The notes under the pieces are model-generated. The model searched no databases, was not told the origin of the DNA, and saw nothing but the letters and a program-made list of their open reading frames with translations. From positions 1,178,001 through 1,242,000 of the forward strand of contig NZ_JAVLVU010000001.1 in NCBI RefSeq assembly GCF_031951985.1: a stretch of 64,000 nucleotides of DNA. The letters run 5' to 3'. The position numbers and the translations under genes are program-made. The DNA comes from Mucilaginibacter terrae. GTDB lineage: Bacteria; Bacteroidota; Bacteroidia; Sphingobacteriales; Sphingobacteriaceae. This document shows, one piece after another, positions 1-9,173 of the stretch. Position 1 is the stretch's first letter. Each line of letters begins with the position of its first letter.

Positions 1-1584
1 AACGCGCAGATACGGGATGGTGTTACCACAAACTTTAACAGTTCGGTTTACAATGCTCAAGCCGGTAATGCCGAGTTAACTTACTCAACACGCAGCCGCT
101 TAACCGAGCAACAAATTTACAGCAGCACCCTGCATGGCGATCACAGCTTGTTTAAAAACAAGTTCAAGATACAATGGTCGGGCGTGTATTCATCGGCTAA
201 AAATGATCAGCCCGATATTGCCACCATTAGTTTAAACGGTTTACGCCAAAACTTTAACGAGTACAGAACGGTACTGGTAACCTCGGCACCTGTAACACGC
301 CGCTGGCAACGCAACACCGACGAAGATAAAGCCGGTTACCTCGACCTTACTTACACTGCAAAAATTGCAGGTGCAACTGTTGATTTTAGCACCGGTGGTT
401 TATACCGCGATAAAGACCGCAGCAACTTTTACAACAACTATACTTTAGCACCTGCTAATGCCGGCACAACCTATTCCGATTATAATAATAGCTATGCTAA
501 CGTAGCCTTATCGCTAGCCACACCTACCGGTGGTGTAAAAAACTCACAAACCTACGAAGCATCTGAAAAAGTGGGTGCAGGCTATGGCATGTTTAAATTA
601 ACCTCCAATAAATTACAGGTAATTGGTGGCGCCCGTGTTGAACATACCAACCAAGGCTACCGCATGTTGTTTCCGCAAGGAGAACTACGCCCAAACGGCA
701 ACCAGGTTTATACCGATGTGCTACCAAGCTTAGTGGTAAAATATAAACTCGGTGTTAAACAACAGCTACATGGTTCGTACTACAAGGCATTAAATCGCCC
801 GGGCTTTTATGAAATCGTACCCGGAGGCGCCCCTAACGAAGACTACGTTGAACGCGGCAACCCCGACCTGAAACGTGCACTGGCCGATAACTATGACCTG
901 CGTTATGAGTTATTCCCCGGAGCATCAGAGCAATTACTGGTTGGTGTATTTTACAAAAAAATCAAAGACCCGATTGAGTATACCTTCCAGCCCGATGCCA
1001 CCCGTGGTCAGGATATTTACTATACCCCTGGCAACTTTGGAACAGCCCGCAACTACGGTGCAGAGGTTGATTACATTAAATTTTTCAACAAAATTGGCAT
1101 TAAAGCCAACTACACCTACACCCACTCGCGCATTACTACGCCAAAAACCATGCGCCATTTAGACCCTGCTACGGCACAAGTACTGCCTTACCTGGTAAAC
1201 CAAACCCGTCCGCTCTATGGCCAGTCAGAGCATGTGGCTAATGTATCGTTATTGTATAAAGACACTAAAAAAGGATGGGATGCACAACTGGCAGCTTCTT
1301 ACACAGGTGAGCGTATCAATACCGTATCACAGTTTTTAAATAATGACCTTTGGCAAAAACCATTTGTACAAATGGATGCATCGGCCGAGAAAAAGCTAAA
1401 ACACGGCATTACTGTATTTATTAAAGCAGGCAACCTGTTAAACACACCTTCCAAACTATTTATAAAAGGAACAAGTGCTGAAAATGCTAAGCTCGACGAC
1501 AAAGTTGCATCAAACGGCCAAACTTTAATACGCAGCGATTATTACAAGCAAAGCTATTTATTAGGCATACGTTACAAACTGTAA
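1..1584 (+). CDS. TonB-dependent receptor, 5'-truncated (C-terminal barrel)
   Basis: The reading frame is open from the first base, so the N-terminal carboxypeptidase-like and plug domains lie outside the window and about 527 residues of outer-membrane barrel remain. The visible part is rich in alternating aromatic and polar strands (for example VKYKLGVKQQLHGSYYKALN, then the NPDLKRALADNYDLRYE segment typical of TonB receptor barrels). It ends in SYLLGIRYKL, a plausible final beta-strand. The first start-like codon (a TTG at 148) is internal and not a real start. It is followed after 18 bases by a lipoprotein gene and then a beta-propeller phytase. Receptors next to such phytases are thought to import phytate breakdown products or bound metals, so that role is inferred from context. 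The family call is firm; the ligand is not known. Confidence 0.9.
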   Translation, partial: NAQIRDGVTTNFNSSVYNAQAGNAELTYSTRSRLTEQQIYSSTLHGDHSLFKNKFKIQWSGVYSSAKNDQPDIATISLNGLRQNFNEYRTVLVTSAPVTRRWQRNTDEDKAGYLDLTYTAKIAGATVDFSTGGLYRDKDRSNFYNNYTLAPANAGTTYSDYNNSYANVALSLATPTGGVKNSQTYEASEKVGAGYGMFKLTSNKLQVIGGARVEHTNQGYRMLFPQGELRPNGNQVYTDVLPSLVVKYKLGVKQQLHGSYYKALNRPGFYEIVPGGAPNEDYVERGNPDLKRALADNYDLRYELFPGASEQLLVGVFYKKIKDPIEYTFQPDATRGQDIYYTPGNFGTARNYGAEVDYIKFFNKIGIKANYTYTHSRITTPKTMRHLDPATAQVLPYLVNQTRPLYGQSEHVANVSLLYKDTKKGWDAQLAASYTGERINTVSQFLNNDLWQKPFVQMDASAEKKLKHGITVFIKAGNLLNTPSKLFIKGTSAENAKLDDKVASNGQTLIRSDYYKQSYLLGIRYKL

Positions 1585-1602
1585 ACATCTTAAAAAATTA
1601 AT

Positions 1603-2859
1603 ATGAAGACTTTAAAACCATTTTTAGCCGCTTTAGGCCTTCTGGCTATAATTTTCACGGGATGTGAAAAAGCAAATGTTGATGTTGACACCTCGCCCGG
1701 CGATGGTACCGCCATGGGCGAAGTATCAGGTGTTTGGGAAAGAGGAAGCACCCAGGTAATTAAAGGCGACGTGGTGATACCTGCCGGTAAATCACTCATT
1801 ATTGAAGAAGGTGTAACCATTTTAATGGATACCCTTGCCAAGCCTGAGTTTATTGTAAAAGGTAACCTGTACTCATTAGGTACCGAGCAAAACCCGGTAC
1901 GCTTTACCGTAAATGAGTTATATAAAACCGAAGCCAAGCGCTTTGGCAAATTATGGGGTGGCATTTTGGCATCACCCACCTGTGCCGAACTGGTACTTGA
2001 TCATACCATCGTAGAGTATGCAGGTTCTACCACATCAGATGCATCTACCTCAGTAAAACAGGGTTTATATAAAGCAAAGGCCGGCGAAAACCTGCCTGCC
2101 TTATGGTTCTCTAACGTTAACGGCAAACTGGTGGTCGTAAACAGCATTTTTCGTAACCTGCAGGAAGATTGTACTTACATTGAGGGTGGAAAGATCATTT
2201 TTGCCAACAACGTTTTTTACACCACAGGTGTAACCGGCGGCGAGGCCATGAACTTTAAATCGGGCTGTTTGGCTGATTTAGCTTATAACCTGATATACGC
2301 TACCAATACTAACGCGTTTAAGCTATCAAACAGTGGCGACCGCAACCCTCAGGCCTACATTATTGCCTACAACAACACCATGGTAAATACCGGCTGGAGA
2401 AGACCGACTGCCAAAGGTGGTTCGGTTTGGGTGGAGGCCAGTGTACGTGCCGAAGTTTATAATAACCTGTTTGCCAATACGCGTTTTGGTATAAAAAGAG
2501 ATACTAAAGGTCCTGAAGATTCACGTTCGGTATTCAGCAATAACTACTTTTATGGGTATGACCAGGCAACGGTTAACCAGTTTCAACCAGCCAGCGATAT
2601 TATTGCCGGTACTGATAACGTTAGAGGAACAACTGCCGGAGAGAACGATCCGAAGTTTGTAAACTACCCGTTAAACACCCCTACCATCAACGCCATATTC
2701 AATACCGCCTGGGATTTTCATTTACTACCGGGTTCGCCTGCACTTACCAAAGGTAAAACCAACTTTACCCGCCACCATGCGGCAGGTTTAACCTTAAATG
2801 GTATCGTATACAAATCTCCCGAGCCATCGGCTTATGTAGGAGCTTACGGTCTTAAATAA
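1603..2859 (+). CDS. Beta-helix lipoprotein next to phytase
   Basis: This is a 418-residue secreted lipoprotein. The signal peptide MKTLKPFLAALGLLAIIFTG ends in a lipobox at Cys21, so it should be anchored in the outer membrane. The body has repeated short strands with Asn-rich turns (KLVVVNSIFRNLQ, GKIIFANNVFYTTG, YIIAYNNTMVNTG, AEVYNNLFANTRFG), which is the pattern of a right-handed parallel beta-helix as in pectate-lyase-fold and surface-binding proteins. No catalytic signature is recognisable. It lies 18 bases after the receptor and 64 bases before the phytase, so it probably belongs to the same unit and may bind or present substrate at the surface. A hairpin terminator follows it directly. 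Fold confidence is fair; the function is unknown. Confidence 0.75.
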   Translation: MKTLKPFLAALGLLAIIFTGCEKANVDVDTSPGDGTAMGEVSGVWERGSTQVIKGDVVIPAGKSLIIEEGVTILMDTLAKPEFIVKGNLYSLGTEQNPVRFTVNELYKTEAKRFGKLWGGILASPTCAELVLDHTIVEYAGSTTSDASTSVKQGLYKAKAGENLPALWFSNVNGKLVVVNSIFRNLQEDCTYIEGGKIIFANNVFYTTGVTGGEAMNFKSGCLADLAYNLIYATNTNAFKLSNSGDRNPQAYIIAYNNTMVNTGWRRPTAKGGSVWVEASVRAEVYNNLFANTRFGIKRDTKGPEDSRSVFSNNYFYGYDQATVNQFQPASDIIAGTDNVRGTTAGENDPKFVNYPLNTPTINAIFNTAWDFHLLPGSPALTKGKTNFTRHHAAGLTLNGIVYKSPEPSAYVGAYGLK

Positions 2860-2876
2860 TCGGTTGTTTAATATTC

Positions 2877-2911
2877 AATAGCGGGGAGTGCTATACCTCC
2901 CGCTATTTTTT
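2877..2911 (+). terminator. Intrinsic terminator or attenuator before phytase
   Basis: The arms aatagcggggag and ctcccgctatt pair over about 11 bp with one bulged G and an 8-nt loop, and the 3' arm runs into six T. It sits between the beta-helix lipoprotein gene and the phytase start at 2924, so it may lower or regulate read-through into the phytase rather than end the locus. Confidence 0.75.
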
Positions 2912-2923
2912 CATAACAGATAA

Positions 2924-4015
2924 ATGAACAAAATATTTTTTTACGCTGCACCACTGGCAGTCATGGCATTACTATCGTCTTGCCAGCCGCCCTCATCAGA
3001 GCAAAGCCTGCCAGCCGGTGTGCCTGTATCTGCCGAGGTAAAGCCGGTGGTGGTTACTGAGCCGGTTGAGTTTGATACCGACGATCCGGCCATTTGGGTT
3101 AACCCTGATGACAGTACTAAGAGCCTCATTATTGGTACCGATAAAAATGCCGAAGGCGCATTATACGTATTTGATCTTGACGGTAAAATTCAGAAAGACA
3201 AAGTGGTTAAAGGGTTGAAAAGACCTGACAACGTTGACGTAGCCTACGGCTTAATGCTGAACGGAAAGCCTACCGATATTGCCGTAACGACTGAGCGCAT
3301 TACCCACAAACTGCGCATATACTCGCTGCCCAATATGAAACCCGTTGATAACGGCGGGCTGGAAATGTTTGTGGGCCAAACCGGCTTTGAGCACCGCGAC
3401 CTGATGGGCATAGCCATGTATACCGCTAAAGACGGTAAAATTTACGCCATTGTAGGCCGTAAAAATGGCCCCACAACCGGTGGTTATTTATGGCAGTACT
3501 TGTTAACCGATGATGGCACTGGCCACGTTAAAGCTACATTGGTTCGTAAATTTGGTGAGTACAGTGGCAAAAAAGAAATTGAGGCCATTGCCGTTGATAA
3601 CGAGCTGGGTTATGTATACTACTCGGATGAGCAGGTAGGCGTACGCCAATACTATGCCGATCCGGATAAAGGCGATAAACAGCTATCTATATTTGGCACC
3701 ACAGGTTTTGCGGTAGACCACGAGGGTATCTCAATATACAAACTGACTGATACCACAGGATACATCTTAGTATCAGACCAGGGCGCTAACCGTTTCCAGG
3801 TGTTTAGCCGCGAGGGAACGGCCAACAAGCCGTTTGACCATAAACTGCTGAAAATTGTACCGGTTGCTGCACGCGAGAGCGATGGCTCGGAGGTGTTGGC
3901 AAAACCATTGGGCGATAAATTCAAACACGGCATTTTTGTGGTGATGAGCACGGATAAAACTTTTCACTATTACCGCTGGGAAGATATTGCCGGTAAGGAA
4001 TTGAAAGTGAAATAA
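2924..4015 (+). CDS. Beta-propeller phytase (3-phytase type) lipoprotein
   Basis: This is a 363-residue lipoprotein with a signal peptide and lipobox Cys20 (ALLSSC). It matches the calcium-dependent beta-propeller phytase family, which hydrolyses phosphate from phytate outside the cytoplasm. The family signatures are clear: DTDDPAIW at residues 51-58 (compare DDPAIW in Bacillus phytase), IGTDKNAEGALYVFDLDGK just after it, and RPDNVDV at 100-106 matching the NNVDxR-type motif. Further blade signatures are KKEIEAIAVDNELGYVYYSDE and FAVDHEGISIY. The length fits a single six-bladed propeller. It is the last gene of a receptor, lipoprotein and phytase group and ends 15 bases before a perfect bidirectional hairpin. 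A phosphate-starvation promoter was not identified. Confidence 0.9.
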   Translation: MNKIFFYAAPLAVMALLSSCQPPSSEQSLPAGVPVSAEVKPVVVTEPVEFDTDDPAIWVNPDDSTKSLIIGTDKNAEGALYVFDLDGKIQKDKVVKGLKRPDNVDVAYGLMLNGKPTDIAVTTERITHKLRIYSLPNMKPVDNGGLEMFVGQTGFEHRDLMGIAMYTAKDGKIYAIVGRKNGPTTGGYLWQYLLTDDGTGHVKATLVRKFGEYSGKKEIEAIAVDNELGYVYYSDEQVGVRQYYADPDKGDKQLSIFGTTGFAVDHEGISIYKLTDTTGYILVSDQGANRFQVFSREGTANKPFDHKLLKIVPVAARESDGSEVLAKPLGDKFKHGIFVVMSTDKTFHYYRWEDIAGKELKVK

Positions 4016-4030
4016 CGATCATCTTTATAT

Positions 4031-4075
4031 AAATAAACAAGGCCTGCTCAATTTTTGAGCAGGCCTTGTTTATTT
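4031..4075. terminator. Perfect bidirectional terminator hairpin
   Basis: Positions 4031-4051 and 4055-4075 are exact reverse complements (21 bp) with a 3-nt TTT loop. The outer part is A/T-rich on both sides and supplies a U-rich tail in either direction. It lies between the convergent phytase and GH115 genes and should stop transcription from both. Confidence 0.93.
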
Positions 4076-4090
4076 AATGCAGGATTATAA

Positions 4091-7009
4091 TTACTTCGGC
4101 AGCATCCATGCCGCTTCCTTTTGAAACACGCCATAAGGCAAGGGTACATTATTAAGGTTGATGAATATGCGATCGAGTATTACGCCCGGGTCAACCTGGT
4201 AAATGGTTAGGGTATGTTTTCCGGCTTTAAGGTCTTTAGCCTTAATGGTGCGAATAGCCGAATTACTCAATACGTTTTGTTTCCACTCTTCGCTGCGGCC
4301 AACGGTTTTAAAATTGAGTACATCAAGTGGCCCGCCATCTATACTTACCGCATAGCGCATTTCGAAAGCTTTATTGAGCGGAGCTGTTGGCAAGGTGTAA
4401 ATGCTCACATCGGCCCTGGCATCATTCAGCAACATAAAATTATAACTTACTGATGCCTGCTGTTTGCGGATGGAAGCAGTGTCCGAAAGATTAATCCCAG
4501 CATCGGCGGTTAGCGGGAATGCTTCCAAACTTCTGCCTGCCGAACCTAATTGCTCAACTGTTGCCCATTTGAATTTGCCATTGTTTTTAAGGCTGGTATA
4601 ATCAGCAGCGTTTATATTTATAAATCCGGCCGACTCCACTGTTCCTTTATATCCTTTTAGTTTAACAGCGGCTACTCTATTTAATGCGATGTTAACCTTT
4701 ACCAATTTAGCCCCATCAGTTATGGTAACACTACCCTGTTTAGCCGCAGCAGGTACCAAACCCCAATTAATACTTACCCATATGCGTTTTTGGCTTTGCA
4801 ACGGTGCGGCTGTATTCAAATTGGCTTGCGTACTGCTTACCTCAATCCATGAGGCAGATGATTTGATATGCAATTTGGCGGCTTTATCTTCACCCAAAGC
4901 CACATCAATAAAATAGCGTGGAGTATTATAGCTATCAAATACAGGTAGCGTAAGTTCAGTGCTTTCTTTAGTAACTTCTCCTGGTTTATACCCCTCGGGG
5001 TAAACGTTCCATTGTTGTTTGTTTTCGGCCCATTCCATTTTAAACGGCGGCAACTGGTAAGCAGGCAAATTACGTGGCTGCATAGACATGATGCTTTTCC
5101 ACTTGCCACCCGCTAACTGGTTGTTATAATATTCGGTTTCCTTAATAATTTGCCCGTAAGCATCTTCCGATAGTTTTTGATAGTCATTAGCACTTAAACG
5201 ACCTTCGGCAGCATATAGCACAGCTTTATCATGATACAAAAACTTTTTGTTCATGAGCGCGGCACCGGTTATGGGGTATTGTATCAACTCATAAAAAGCA
5301 TCTTTTAACCTGCCGGGAATTGCTGTACCTAACTTTTGCGCCCGGTTTTGCAAGTCTACATAATCGTCTACCCGCTGTTGAGCCTGATCGCCGTAGTAAC
5401 CATGATTATAGGCCGTTAGCCTGGTTTGCGTGGTGGGTTCGGTTTGGCTCCAGCCCATAAATTCGGGTTTACGCTCAAATGCAAGGTTATAATATTTCCA
5501 CATTAATGGTGATAACTCCTGCGTATGCTCTACACCAAAAATGGAGCTCAGCCACATTTGCATATGCATGTTCGAATAACGGCTGTCCATAAACGGGTTA
5601 ACGTTGTACGCCATATCGGCAAACAGTTGCAGGTTGTATTCGGCAGGTTTAATATCACCTATGTTAATTACCCAAACATTGCGGGCATTCATGGTGTAGG
5701 CCTTGGTCATTTCCTCGCGTATTAATGCCGGATGCGTGGTAGACAGCCACAAATAATCGTGCGGCCGGCCCCAGTATGAGGCATGGTAATATACCCCTGA
5801 GCCTCCGGGTCGTTTGCTTTCGGCAGTACTGCTCAGGCGCTGAATGTAGCCGTAATTATCATCGGGCCAAACCAGGGTTACATCTTCGGGCACCTTTAAA
5901 CCGGCTTCAAAAATATCCAGCACCTCTTTGTAAATGGTAAATACCTGCGGCACTTTGGTGGCATCGCGGTTTACATATTTCTGCATCAATCCGCGCTGAT
6001 CCTCAAATATCTTCTCAATTAACGGGATGGCCTCTTTGGTGCTTTTCACACCTTCCATACCACTATCGTGCACGCCGCGCATACCAATAGTGTACATGCC
6101 GTTATTGTTGCTACTTTCCTTAACCCGCTCTTCCCAGTATTTGTAAACGGTGTCTTTATTGGTTACGTAGTTAAAATGGCCCATAGTTTTCTCGTTCCAT
6201 TCGCCTACGTTGTTGCGCAACATGGGCTCGGCGTGTGATGAGCCCACCACGATCTGGTAATCGGCCGCCATTTGCTTGTTGCCGGGGTACGAGTAAAAAG
6301 CCTTGGTGCTGGGGTGCATGGCCGGCCATATCAGGTTAGTTTTAAGCCGAAGCAATAACTCAAAAACCTTTGCATAGGTTTTAGGGCCAATATCGCCGGT
6401 TTCGGGTTCAAACGTTTTGGCCGCCCAGGGTTGCAGTCCCCAGTCCTCATCATTTATAAAAATACCACGATATTTAACCGACGGAGTTGACGAGCTATAG
6501 TCTGCAATATCAACCGTTAATTGCTTTTTAATAACAGGCGTAGCGTCGGCCCACCAATACCAGGGCGTAACGCCAATTTTTTCGGAAATGCTGAATACTC
6601 CGTAAGCTGTTCCACGCAAATCGCTACCAGCAATAATCAATGCATTAGTTATATTCTTTGCGGGATTTGTTAAGACTCTTAAACTGTAGCGCTCCCAGGT
6701 GTCTTTTAGGCCGGCATCATAGCTACCATTTAATGCTTTGATAAGCTGGGAATTAACAGTGCCTATGATAATTACATTGCCTTTTGCTTCTGTGATACTG
6801 GTATATATTTTAGGCAGATAGCCCGACACCCGCTGTATATCGGCAGCCAGTAAACCGGCTGCAATAGAATCGAGCTTATGGTCATTAGCCGCGTAAACAA
6901 TGCTTACCTTGCTTTTGGGCGTTACCAGCTCAAAGGGTATGGCATAGGTAGTATAACAAGTAAAAACTAACGCTATTGTTGAAAATACAAGCTTTTGTAG
7001 GTTTATCAT
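4091..7009 (-). CDS. Glycoside hydrolase family 115 alpha-glucuronidase
   Basis: This is a 972-residue protein with a signal peptide (MINLQKLVFSTIALVFTCYTTYA), so it is periplasmic or surface exposed. It matches GH115 enzymes, which remove glucuronic or 4-O-methylglucuronic acid side chains from xylan or arabinogalactan. Recognisable blocks are the N-terminal domain ending in GTAYGVFSISEKIGVTPWYWWAD, then the catalytic barrel with KYRGIFINDEDWGLQPWA, LRLKTNLIWPAMHP, TIGMRGVHDSGM and LVWPDDNYGYIQRLS. The C-terminal part (about 690-970) contains beta-sandwich and carbohydrate-binding-like strands, as in long family members. It lies 100 bases downstream of the LytTR regulator on the same strand and could be transcribed with it. 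The family is clear; the exact polysaccharide is not. Confidence 0.9.
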   Translation of the reverse strand: MINLQKLVFSTIALVFTCYTTYAIPFELVTPKSKVSIVYAANDHKLDSIAAGLLAADIQRVSGYLPKIYTSITEAKGNVIIIGTVNSQLIKALNGSYDAGLKDTWERYSLRVLTNPAKNITNALIIAGSDLRGTAYGVFSISEKIGVTPWYWWADATPVIKKQLTVDIADYSSSTPSVKYRGIFINDEDWGLQPWAAKTFEPETGDIGPKTYAKVFELLLRLKTNLIWPAMHPSTKAFYSYPGNKQMAADYQIVVGSSHAEPMLRNNVGEWNEKTMGHFNYVTNKDTVYKYWEERVKESSNNNGMYTIGMRGVHDSGMEGVKSTKEAIPLIEKIFEDQRGLMQKYVNRDATKVPQVFTIYKEVLDIFEAGLKVPEDVTLVWPDDNYGYIQRLSSTAESKRPGGSGVYYHASYWGRPHDYLWLSTTHPALIREEMTKAYTMNARNVWVINIGDIKPAEYNLQLFADMAYNVNPFMDSRYSNMHMQMWLSSIFGVEHTQELSPLMWKYYNLAFERKPEFMGWSQTEPTTQTRLTAYNHGYYGDQAQQRVDDYVDLQNRAQKLGTAIPGRLKDAFYELIQYPITGAALMNKKFLYHDKAVLYAAEGRLSANDYQKLSEDAYGQIIKETEYYNNQLAGGKWKSIMSMQPRNLPAYQLPPFKMEWAENKQQWNVYPEGYKPGEVTKESTELTLPVFDSYNTPRYFIDVALGEDKAAKLHIKSSASWIEVSSTQANLNTAAPLQSQKRIWVSINWGLVPAAAKQGSVTITDGAKLVKVNIALNRVAAVKLKGYKGTVESAGFININAADYTSLKNNGKFKWATVEQLGSAGRSLEAFPLTADAGINLSDTASIRKQQASVSYNFMLLNDARADVSIYTLPTAPLNKAFEMRYAVSIDGGPLDVLNFKTVGRSEEWKQNVLSNSAIRTIKAKDLKAGKHTLTIYQVDPGVILDRIFINLNNVPLPYGVFQKEAAWMLPK

Positions 7010-7109
7010 GTAAGAAGTATAATTGGTGAATAAACATACTCAAGCTTAACACAACAACCAATTATATCAGGACACTACAGGTTTCTTATGATCGCTCGCC
7101 TATTCAAGC

Positions 7110-7859
7110 CTACTTCCACCCTTCTAAAAACCCTGCAAATTCATCCTTATACTGCTCGGTTACAGGTATCATAAAATCGCCTATGTAAACGGCATTTTTG
7201 GTAACCGCGGTGATTTTTTTGAGCGATACGATGAACGATTTATGTATACGCATAAACTTTCCTGCAGGCAGTTTTTCTTCGAGCGCCTTTAACGTAATTA
7301 GCGAAAGCATACTGCGCTCGGGGTTAACCAGGTGCAGTTTAGCGTAATCTTTAAGACCTTCGATGTAAGTAATATTACTGCAAGCTACCTTAACAGTTTG
7401 AAACTCTACTTTGAGGTAGATAAATTCTTCTTCCTGTGTGGGTGCAGGTGTTGAAATAGCTACATCGGAGCGGCCATTATTTTTGAGTTGTGCCCATTTA
7501 AGTGCTTTGTTGGCTGCCCTTATAAATTCTTCGTAGCCAAATGGTTTCAGCAGGTAGTCTGTAGCTTCCAGTTTATAACCTTCGAGTGCAAACTGATCAA
7601 AAGCAGTTGTAAAAATAATAGCGGGCGATTGTGCTGCGTTTCGGCCCGATAGTATGCGAGCCAACTCAACGCCGCTCAAATCGGGCATCTGTATATCCAG
7701 CAGCAGTACATCAACGGGGTTATCGTTCATAAAACGCAGAGCCTCTATAGCGTTCGAAAAGCTGCCCGCAAGTTTTAAAAAAGGCGTTTGCTCTACAAAT
7801 CGGCAAAGCAGGTTCAGCGCCGGTGGTTCGTCGTCAATGGCTATGCAATTTAAAATCAT
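7110..7859 (-). CDS. LytTR-family response regulator
   Basis: This is a 249-residue response regulator. The receiver domain (1-120) has the acidic pair D9/D10, phosphoacceptor D55 in VLLLDIQMPD and the conserved Lys in TDYLLKPF. The C-terminal half (about 145-245) is a LytTR DNA-binding domain, with the usual FIYLKVEFQTVKV, ITYIEGLKDYAKLHL and FMRIHKSFIVSLKKI blocks. Its start overlaps the stop of the upstream histidine kinase by 4 bases (ATGA), a sign of translational coupling. It is divergent from the outer-membrane protein gene at 9174 and upstream of GH115. Either could be its target, but no convincing LytTR direct-repeat site was found by eye. Confidence 0.93.
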   Translation of the reverse strand: MILNCIAIDDEPPALNLLCRFVEQTPFLKLAGSFSNAIEALRFMNDNPVDVLLLDIQMPDLSGVELARILSGRNAAQSPAIIFTTAFDQFALEGYKLEATDYLLKPFGYEEFIRAANKALKWAQLKNNGRSDVAISTPAPTQEEEFIYLKVEFQTVKVACSNITYIEGLKDYAKLHLVNPERSMLSLITLKALEEKLPAGKFMRIHKSFIVSLKKITAVTKNAVYIGDFMIPVTEQYKDEFAGFLEGWK

Positions 7860-8917
7860 ACTACTAAAGTTAATTTAACCTCGTACACTGCCGGGTTAAG
7901 CATACCGGCGCTTAATGTATACTTACCGGGGTAAAGTAATTGCAGGCGGCGCGTTGTGTTTTGAATACCAATGCCGTTGCTTTCATCTTCGGCGGCACGT
8001 TTGCTTTCATAAACGGTGTTTTTTACCAACAGCTCTACCTTACCCTCGCCCTGCAAAATTTCTATATATATAAAACCCTCGTGCATACTGCTAATACCGT
8101 GTTTAAAGGCATTCTCTACAAAGGGCAAAAATATCATGGGCGCTATCATGGCCTCGTGCACAAATTCGGGCACCTTAAGGGTAACCGTAGTTTTATTGCT
8201 GATGCGTAACTTCATGAGTGCCGTATATTCCTGAATAAATGCTACTTCTTTGCTCAATGGCGTTTGCCCTCCTGATGAATCATACAACACGTAACGCATC
8301 ATTTTCGAAAGGTTGGTGATAGCAGTGCGCGCCACATCGCCGTCTGACAGGGTATAGGAATAAATATTATTGAGCGTGTTAAAAAAGAAATGCGGATTGA
8401 TTTGCGCTTTGAGCATGGTAAGCTCGGCAGTTACTTTTTCCTGCTCCAATTGCTGCCTTAGCTGTACCTCCTGCTGCCATTTTTGTATAAAGCTGATGGT
8501 GATGCCCAAGCCAACCATTAACAAATTAAGGCCCGGTACAAAGGTATCAAAGTGCCCCCTTCGATCAGGGTGCCCCCCTCTTTCGCCGGGGAAATGCGGC
8601 TTCCTGAAAAACAGCTCGAGCTTAAATACCGAATTAATGAGGCTGCTAAAATATGTTACCGCAACTATTACGGTAACGATAATCAATATGTAGGTAAATA
8701 CCTTTTTCTGGATTAAAAACCGCGGAATGAGCAGGTAATAGTTTAAGTAGAACACGCCCATCAGGATGACTAATAAGATGGTTTGCCTCGTCCAAAAGGT
8801 TTTAGGAATGGGGGCATCCCACCTGCCGGGATGATTATATAGTACACCTACGGCTAAAATAAGCCAGCATAAAATATGTACCAGTATATATATGTTGCTC
8901 TTGTTAAGTGCTTTCAT
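7856..8917 (-). CDS. LytS/YehU-type sensor histidine kinase
   Basis: This is an inner-membrane sensor kinase of the His_kinase (LytS/YehU) type, about 353 residues long. Four membrane segments lie at roughly 8-26, 47-64, 75-97 and 130-145. The loop before the fourth is His/Gly/Arg-rich (about residues 109-123). The phosphoacceptor region is QINPHFFFNTLNNIYSY, preceded by a short coiled coil (about 148-172). The ATPase part shows PMIFLPFVENAFKHGIS and GIGIQNTTRRL. I chose the ATG at 8917. An in-frame TTG at 8938 would add seven residues but does not improve the membrane topology. It is translationally coupled to the LytTR regulator. The stimulus is unknown. Confidence 0.9.
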   Translation of the reverse strand: MKALNKSNIYILVHILCWLILAVGVLYNHPGRWDAPIPKTFWTRQTILLVILMGVFYLNYYLLIPRFLIQKKVFTYILIIVTVIVAVTYFSSLINSVFKLELFFRKPHFPGERGGHPDRRGHFDTFVPGLNLLMVGLGITISFIQKWQQEVQLRQQLEQEKVTAELTMLKAQINPHFFFNTLNNIYSYTLSDGDVARTAITNLSKMMRYVLYDSSGGQTPLSKEVAFIQEYTALMKLRISNKTTVTLKVPEFVHEAMIAPMIFLPFVENAFKHGISSMHEGFIYIEILQGEGKVELLVKNTVYESKRAAEDESNGIGIQNTTRRLQLLYPGKYTLSAGMLNPAVYEVKLTLVV

Positions 8918-9173
8918 TTCGTAATAATTAACAGGCAATGATAAATATACAAATTCAAACGGTATATGCTTATCGGCATTAACCCGTTATCAATCGACCA
9001 AATGCTGCTTTTTACCGATGACACCTGTTTTAACACTTTTTAACAACTAAAATCGCTGTTAAACGGCCTGTTGTCGATTACTTACGGGCTATGGTCTATT
9101 GCGTTTTTTTAGTAAACCAAAAGGCTGTCTATTTGAAGTGTACGGTTACTCAACCACTTTAAAACAAACAGAC

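Noticed and set aside
8918..9173. LytTR binding sites in the divergent region
   Set aside because: A few ccgtta/acggtt fragments and an aatcgac/gtcgatt pair are present, but no direct repeat with the right spacing could be defended.
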